Source of the DNA: Merdimmobilis hominis
Lineage (GTDB): Bacteria > Bacillota > Clostridia > Oscillospirales > Ruminococcaceae
Direction of reading: 5' to 3'
Assembly: GCF_900104615.1 (NCBI RefSeq)
Contig: NZ_LT629939.1
Coordinates: forward strand, 1,576,298 to 1,640,297
DNA length: 64,000 nucleotides
The first letter of the stretch is position 1, and each line of letters opens with the position of its first letter. The notes under the pieces were generated by a model, which saw only the letters and a program-made list of their open reading frames with translations, made no database searches and was not told the DNA's origin. Below are positions 60,526 through 64,000 of this stretch, piece after piece. The position numbers and the translations under genes were made by a program.

Positions 60526-61004
60526 TTCGGCGCGCTCCCGAATTGGTCGTTTGGAGTGTCCACACCTGCTGTGCAGTCAGGTGCTTTCACTGCCGTGATT
60601 TGGTTGCACACTCCAAATCACACATTGCATAAAAGGAATCCAACAATCCCGCTTTCAGGCTATAGAGCCCTGATCCCAGAGCGGGCAGGGATTTCGCATC
60701 AAACCCAGGCCGGTGCCTCTTCTCCCATGCGAACAGGAGGGGCCATGCGAACTTTATACGGTGTTACCCGTTCAGCCCCGGCATGGTGGGGGGTGTTGCT
60801 GCGTCTCCTGAACACAGCGCAAAGGATGTTCACGCTCTGTTCAGGAGACGAAAGGGAAAATACATTAACGAGACGGAGTTATGCGCTTTTTGGAAGCGAC
60901 CCACATTCTCGCCGGTCCATTTGCGGTTTCCTGGAGTGTTCTCAACAGGAAGGGCCGCCATGCTCACCCATTTTACCGGGCAAGGAAAGTATTACATGGA
61001 ATAC
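60510..61004 (-). ncRNA. candidate 500-nt non-coding RNA with class-A promoter and own terminator
   Basis: A promoter at 61011-61039 (TTGACA, 17 bp, TACAAT) matches the class-A type. Transcription ends at a 13-bp stem (ACGACCAATTCGG with its complement, 60518-60550) and eight T. Between them there is an arm of TTTGGAGTGT/ACACTCCAAA enclosing a GCACCTG/CAGGTGT hairpin, and further GC-rich stems. Here the leader ATG is directly followed by TAA, so the leader peptide is lost. One 43-codon frame (60961-60830) is possible. Confidence 0.55.
60830..60961 (-). CDS. possible 43-residue small protein inside the candidate RNA
   Basis: The frame begins MAALPVENTPGNRKW with GGTGAG upstream and ends FRLLNRA. 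Evidence is only length and a weak ribosome site; it may be chance. Confidence 0.25.
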   Translation of the reverse strand: MAALPVENTPGNRKWTGENVGRFQKAHNSVSLMYFPFRLLNRA

Positions 61005-61010
61005 ACTTAA

Positions 61011-61039
61011 ATTGTAGACGCATTTTTGTATCGTGTCAA
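61011..61039 (-). promoter_or_regulatory. class-A promoter, variant copy 6
   Basis: TTGACA (61039-61034), 17 bp beginning CGATACAAAAA, TACAAT (61016-61011). The following GTATTCCATG is also shared with the other copies, but the rest differs. Confidence 0.75.
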
Positions 61040-61077
61040 CAACTTGCTAAGGTATTTCCCTCCTCATTTTCGCAAAA

Positions 61078-61166
61078 AGAAAAAAGCCACCCGCAGGTGG
61101 CTTTTAAAGAGTGGTATACTAAATTTCCGAACCCAGAAAAGTGCTTTCTCCTCTCGGCGAAAGCAC
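61078..61166. terminator. two adjacent intrinsic terminators
   Basis: AAAAAGCCACC/GGTGGCTTTT at 61078-61105. GTGCTTTC/GAAAGCAC at 61141-61166, followed on the minus strand by TTTTC. They end the SSB operon and shield the candidate RNA. Confidence 0.75.
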
Positions 61167-61179
61167 CTTTCCTGTTTAA

Positions 61180-61671
61180 TTACATGAACTCGATTTGTCC
61201 GCCATCAAAGCGATAAAGCGGGATTTCATTTTCTTTTGCGAATTCGATCTCCTGCTGCATCCCTGCCGAGATCACCGGCCCACAGATTACCAGGCCGGAG
61301 CAATGGCGTAGCACTTCAAAGTCAAACGCCATCGCAGCTTCCCGAGAGGCTGGATCGGAATCATCCAGCTCGTTGGGCAGCGAGGTGTGTGGAGCATAGG
61401 CATAGACCTGTTCTCCGGGGAAATCAGCAGCCATCAGCTTGCCGACCTCGGCTTCGTAGCGTTCTGCAGCAGCCATATTAGCCTGTACAGCTTCCGGTGT
61501 TGCCGCAGACAATGGAGAGGCAACATAAAACACCAGGCTTTGTGTTGGGTACTCTCTGATTTCAAGATACCGGTTGCACGCATGGCACCACAAACCGACA
61601 AACGGCGTTGCGGCTGCTTCGGACCAAATCACCTCTAATGGATGCCCTTGATGAAAATGATGTTTTTTCAT
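61180..61671 (-). CDS. nucleoside deoxyribosyltransferase-like (DUF4406-type) protein
   Basis: The 163-residue protein has an N-terminal 45 residues with a CxxC (WCHACNR) near residue 29, then a Rossmann-like domain. The domain has VFYVASPLSA, NMAAAERYEAEVGKLMAADF, AYAPHTSLPNELDD and LRHCSGLVICGPVISAGM, typical of DUF4406/N-deoxyribosyltransferase-like folds. Such domains occur on phages and elements, with nucleotide-related roles inferred. It follows ssb by 9 bp. Confidence 0.65.
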   Translation of the reverse strand: MKKHHFHQGHPLEVIWSEAAATPFVGLWCHACNRYLEIREYPTQSLVFYVASPLSAATPEAVQANMAAAERYEAEVGKLMAADFPGEQVYAYAPHTSLPNELDDSDPASREAAMAFDFEVLRHCSGLVICGPVISAGMQQEIEFAKENEIPLYRFDGGQIEFM

Positions 61672-61680
61672 AGCAATACC

Positions 61681-62142
61681 TCAGAAGGGCAGGTCATCTT
61701 CGTCCCCGTCGATTTCCTGGAAATCATCCAGGGACGGAGCTACATAGCGGGTCTGATCGTTCGAAGAAGTGCGGGGCGCAGCTGTAGCCGCCGGAGCAGA
61801 TTCGCTTCCGGTTGTCCTGTCCCTCTTGCTGCCACAGAACTCGAACTTCTGGACCTCAAATTCCACCATGGTGATGGGATACTGCTGGCCTTCGATCTCT
61901 TTTTTATAGGAAGTGTACTGCGCTTCGATCAGCAGCTCGCTTCCTTTCTGCGTGTTATTGGCCAGACGTTCAGCGACACTCTGCCAGGCAACAAAAGAAG
62001 GGTATTCGGTGATCGTCCCCTTTTTTGAGCCGGCATAGCGATCGCAGGCAAGCTGGAACCGGCAGACGGAAATGCCGCTGTTGGTTTTCTTCAGTTCAAT
62101 ATCCTTTGTGAGACGGCCGTGAAAAATGTTCTTCATAAACAT
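61681..62142 (-). CDS. ssb: single-stranded DNA-binding protein
   Basis: The 153-residue protein has an OB-fold N-terminus (NIFHGRLTKDIELKKTNSGISV, YPSFVAWQSVAERLANN, GSELLIEAQYTSY), a disordered Ser/Thr/Ala linker and the classic acidic tip DEDDLPF. It coats single-stranded DNA in transfer or replication. ATG 62142 has AGGAGGAAAAAACT upstream. Confidence 0.93.
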   Translation of the reverse strand: MFMKNIFHGRLTKDIELKKTNSGISVCRFQLACDRYAGSKKGTITEYPSFVAWQSVAERLANNTQKGSELLIEAQYTSYKKEIEGQQYPITMVEFEVQKFEFCGSKRDRTTGSESAPAATAAPRTSSNDQTRYVAPSLDDFQEIDGDEDDLPF

Positions 62143-62161
62143 AGTTTTTTCCTCCTGTACT

Positions 62162-62437
62162 TTAATAAATCTCGCCGCAATCCAAGGCTCCATCCGGGTC
62201 ATCCGGAGGAAGGCGGTAGACGCTTTTTCCCTCGGAAATGGTGCGGATCATTTCTTCCATGACAACCTGAGCCTGCTTTTCAGAACGGTATGTAGCAATC
62301 GTGCGATTATGGCTGCCGACACCATAATAGAAGATTTTGATCTCGGTTTCCCCCATGACCGTGCCAGGTGCAGCGTCCACCTTAAAGATGGAATCAAAAT
62401 TGACGATGGTTTTTTTGTTTTGTGATACAATAATCAT
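62162..62437 (-). CDS. unknown 91-residue protein, leads the SSB operon
   Basis: The product begins MIIVSQNKKTIVNFDSIFKV, a beta-hairpin start like many small element proteins. It then has EIKIFYYGVGSHNRTIATYR and a helix (AQVVMEEMIRTISEG). GGAGGATACAAA precedes the ATG. It is cotranscribed with ssb from class-A leader copy 5. Confidence 0.6.
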   Translation of the reverse strand: MIIVSQNKKTIVNFDSIFKVDAAPGTVMGETEIKIFYYGVGSHNRTIATYRSEKQAQVVMEEMIRTISEGKSVYRLPPDDPDGALDCGEIY

Positions 62438-62525
62438 TTTGTATCCTCCTTTTGTTTTTGGTTAAGGTTTCATCGACATCTATAGGAAAAGAACCTACTT
62501 GGTATAGAAGGTCCTTGAATTTTCA

Positions 62526-62687
62526 CAAAAAAAGGCACGGTCACGCCCAAAAGGGCGCAATCGTGCCGTTAGGTTTCACACCGGCCAGCTGTCAGCATGG
62601 ACAGGAGGCCTTACTTTACTGCTTCGGTGAGCAGCAGATACTTTCATGGAATATCTGAAGTGTACCCCCGTTTTTGTATCGTGTCAA
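62526..62687 (-). promoter_or_regulatory. class-A promoter, leader peptide and attenuator, copy 5
   Basis: TTGACA (62687-62682), 17 bp, TACACT (62664-62659), leader ORF 62647-62576 (23 codons), terminator stem 62567-62534 plus T-run. A second hairpin (AAGGACCT/AGGTTCTT) lies at about 62484-62515. Controls the ssb operon. Confidence 0.85.
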
Positions 62688-62710
62688 GGGCTTTTCCCCA
62701 AGCATCATTA

Positions 62711-63508
62711 TCAATTTTCACTTCCGCCTTTCGCCTCTTCGGTATACATGAGGTTCTGACGGCTGATGTAACCACTCTTTTGCAACAGCTCGGTGAGATC
62801 CTTGACAGCATTCTGCAGATACGGGTTGTCCTCAAAGCTCTTTTTGGCCGCCGCACAGGCAGAGTATTCCTGCTGGGCCTCGGCCAGGATCGACTGCCGC
62901 TTGTCGATTTCCTCCTGGATATTTCGAAGGAAGCCTTCCGTATTGTCACAGGCACGGGTGGCGTCCTCCCGTGTATACCAGCCCAAGCCAGTGAGATAGC
63001 GTTTAAGGGCCCCGCGCTTATTAAAGGAAGTCTTTTTCAGAGGGATCTCGCCGGCACAGATAGTGCGCACACGGCTTTCCAGTTCCCGCATCTCCTTTAC
63101 GTTGTCCTCAGCTGTCTTCTGCTGCTTTTCGGCATCCCGCAGCCGATACCGCAATCCGTTGGCCACCGACTCATAGGTGGATTCATAACGGTGTGCCTTG
63201 ATGTCAATGACCATCAACTCAAATTGTGGATCGCGGTAACAGATCCGCAGAGGTGACAGCGGCTTATCACTGGCCCGTGTGATCTTGCAGTTGGCCAATG
63301 CCGGCAGTTTCCCAATCTGCTGGATCAGGACTTCATAAAGTTCATCTTCCGCATAACCCAAAAACTCCAAGGTCTTTTGCAGAAGATTCGGCTTATATGC
63401 GTCGTAAAATTCGCTGAGGATCCGCGCAGGGTCTTCAACGATACTGCTAAGCCGGTCAACTTCTTCATGGATTTCCTTTACTTTCAAATCAAATTCACGC
63501 TTGTCCAT
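62711..63508 (-). CDS. coiled-coil unknown protein, 265 residues
   Basis: A helical protein begins MDKREFDLKVKEIHEEVDRL. It has long heptad-rich regions (NGLRYRLRDAEKQQKTAEDNVKEMRELESRV; read as one coil near residues 115-150) and a second coil near residue 200. The AGAGGAGGCGAAAATC site precedes the ATG. It is driven by class-B promoter copy 4. No family recognised. Confidence 0.6.
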   Translation of the reverse strand: MDKREFDLKVKEIHEEVDRLSSIVEDPARILSEFYDAYKPNLLQKTLEFLGYAEDELYEVLIQQIGKLPALANCKITRASDKPLSPLRICYRDPQFELMVIDIKAHRYESTYESVANGLRYRLRDAEKQQKTAEDNVKEMRELESRVRTICAGEIPLKKTSFNKRGALKRYLTGLGWYTREDATRACDNTEGFLRNIQEEIDKRQSILAEAQQEYSACAAAKKSFEDNPYLQNAVKDLTELLQKSGYISRQNLMYTEEAKGGSEN

Positions 63509-63533
63509 GATTTTCGCCTCCTCTACTTAATAT

Positions 63534-63562
63534 ATAGTAAATTTTTTGAAATTTACGACCAA
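63534..63562 (-). promoter_or_regulatory. class-B repeated promoter, copy 4
   Basis: TTGGTC, 17 bp (GTAAATTTCAAAAAATT), TACTAT on the minus strand, 26 bp before the coiled-coil gene. Confidence 0.7.
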
Positions 63563-63749
63563 AAAAGTACGCTGCAATTTGACAAACATAGAAAGAGAAG
63601 CTATAATAATAATTGAAAGAAAGGGGCGCTAAAAACGGTCCGACCAACCGAGTCCCGGCCTTTCGCTTTATCACAAATAGAGATACACTTACCATTTGTC
63701 TGTTCCTCTTTTGTGGTTTTTGGTTAAAAGATTTCTATGTAAGCACTTA

Positions 63750-63836
63750 CAAGAAAGCCGCTCGAAAGGGCGGCTTTCTTGTTTGGACAAAAAGAAAAGA
63801 GCCCTTATGCAAGTTGGTGCATAAGGGCTCTTTTGC
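63750..63836. terminator. two adjacent intrinsic terminators
   Basis: AAGAAAGCCGC/GCGGCTTTCTT at 63750-63780. AAGAGCCCTTATGCA/TGCATAAGGGCTCTT at 63797-63832, T-runs on both sides. The rest of 63563-63859 holds no gene. Confidence 0.85.
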
Positions 63837-63859
63837 TGTTCTGATGAAAAGGAATTGTT

Positions 63860-64000
63860 TTATGTTATCCAGATCTCTTTCCCTTTCCACTGTTCCCAGA
63901 TTTCAGGGAGACTTGCCTGGATGATCCGTTCTGCTTCTGCCCTGGAACCACAGGAGTGGGTCCCCCAGCGGCTGCAAAGCGCTTTAGCCTGTTCCCAGCG
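63860..64000 (-). CDS. unknown protein, C-terminal fragment at the window edge
   Basis: The last 46 codons of a minus-strand gene are visible (ending QWKGKEIWIT). Trp-rich, charged; no family can be named from this part. Confidence 0.5.
   Translation of the reverse strand, partial: RWEQAKALCSRWGTHSCGSRAEAERIIQASLPEIWEQWKGKEIWIT

Noticed and set aside
32680-62687. The repeated 160-bp cassettes as insertion sequence or CRISPR remnants
   Set aside because: No terminal repeats, transposase or spacer pattern. Each copy is placed and oriented before an operon, with promoter and terminator parts.

Overview
The window joins two different kinds of DNA. Bases 1 to about 21,550 are GC-rich chromosomal backbone of a Gram-positive anaerobe, most likely a gut Clostridium-class organism near Oscillospiraceae (inferred from gene content and base composition only). 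They carry a Trk/Ktr potassium channel end, a pyridoxamine kinase with an ECF vitamin-transporter S component, trmL, degV, the glycolytic run pgk-tpiA-gpmI and an initiator tRNA. From about 21,740 to the right edge the base composition drops. The genes become those of a large integrative element inserted beside tRNA-fMet; its right end lies outside the window.

Within the backbone, 3190-15358 (minus strand) is a tightly packed, translationally coupled phage-type cluster. In order it has small and large terminase, portal, protease, capsid, connector and neck genes, a short tail sheath, tail tube, two very small proteins, baseplate hub, GpV-like, DUF2634-like, baseplate J, tail protein I and a terminal fibre-like protein. 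There is no integrase, repressor, replication gene, lysis gene or tape measure. An intact head-plus-contractile-tail set of 12 kb, flanked by housekeeping genes, fits a domesticated particle such as a gene transfer agent or a miniature phage relic.

The integrative element begins with a tyrosine integrase having three arm-type repeats and an excisionase-like protein, then regulators and a ParM/ParR-type partition pair. A DNA-processing block follows: sliding clamp, primase, candidate single-strand annealing protein, SSB, an SSB-like protein and a 1650-residue DarB-like SNF2 helicase. Other blocks are a membrane and signal-peptidase operon, a MoxR-type ATPase with a VWA partner, an ECF sigma/anti-sigma pair, a ricin-lectin/CHAP lysin with a holin, a large secreted protein and a second, minimal tyrosine recombinase. 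No relaxase or type IV secretion genes are in view.

The most interesting signal is regulatory. Five operons of the element are each preceded by a near-identical cassette of about 160 bp: a sigma-A promoter (TTGACA-N17-TACACT), a 22-23-codon leader peptide starting about 11 nt after the -10 box, two small hairpins, and an intrinsic terminator just before the operon. Base changes between copies are compensatory in both hairpins, which supports a real RNA structure, and the leader stop codon sits about 8 nt before the terminator stem. This looks like a coordinated leader-peptide attenuation regulon. A sixth copy of the promoter drives a probable 500-nt non-coding RNA. A second promoter family (TTGGTC-N17-TACTAT) occurs four times, and an ECF sigma factor appears to read two sites (TTGCA-N15-CGTCTT).
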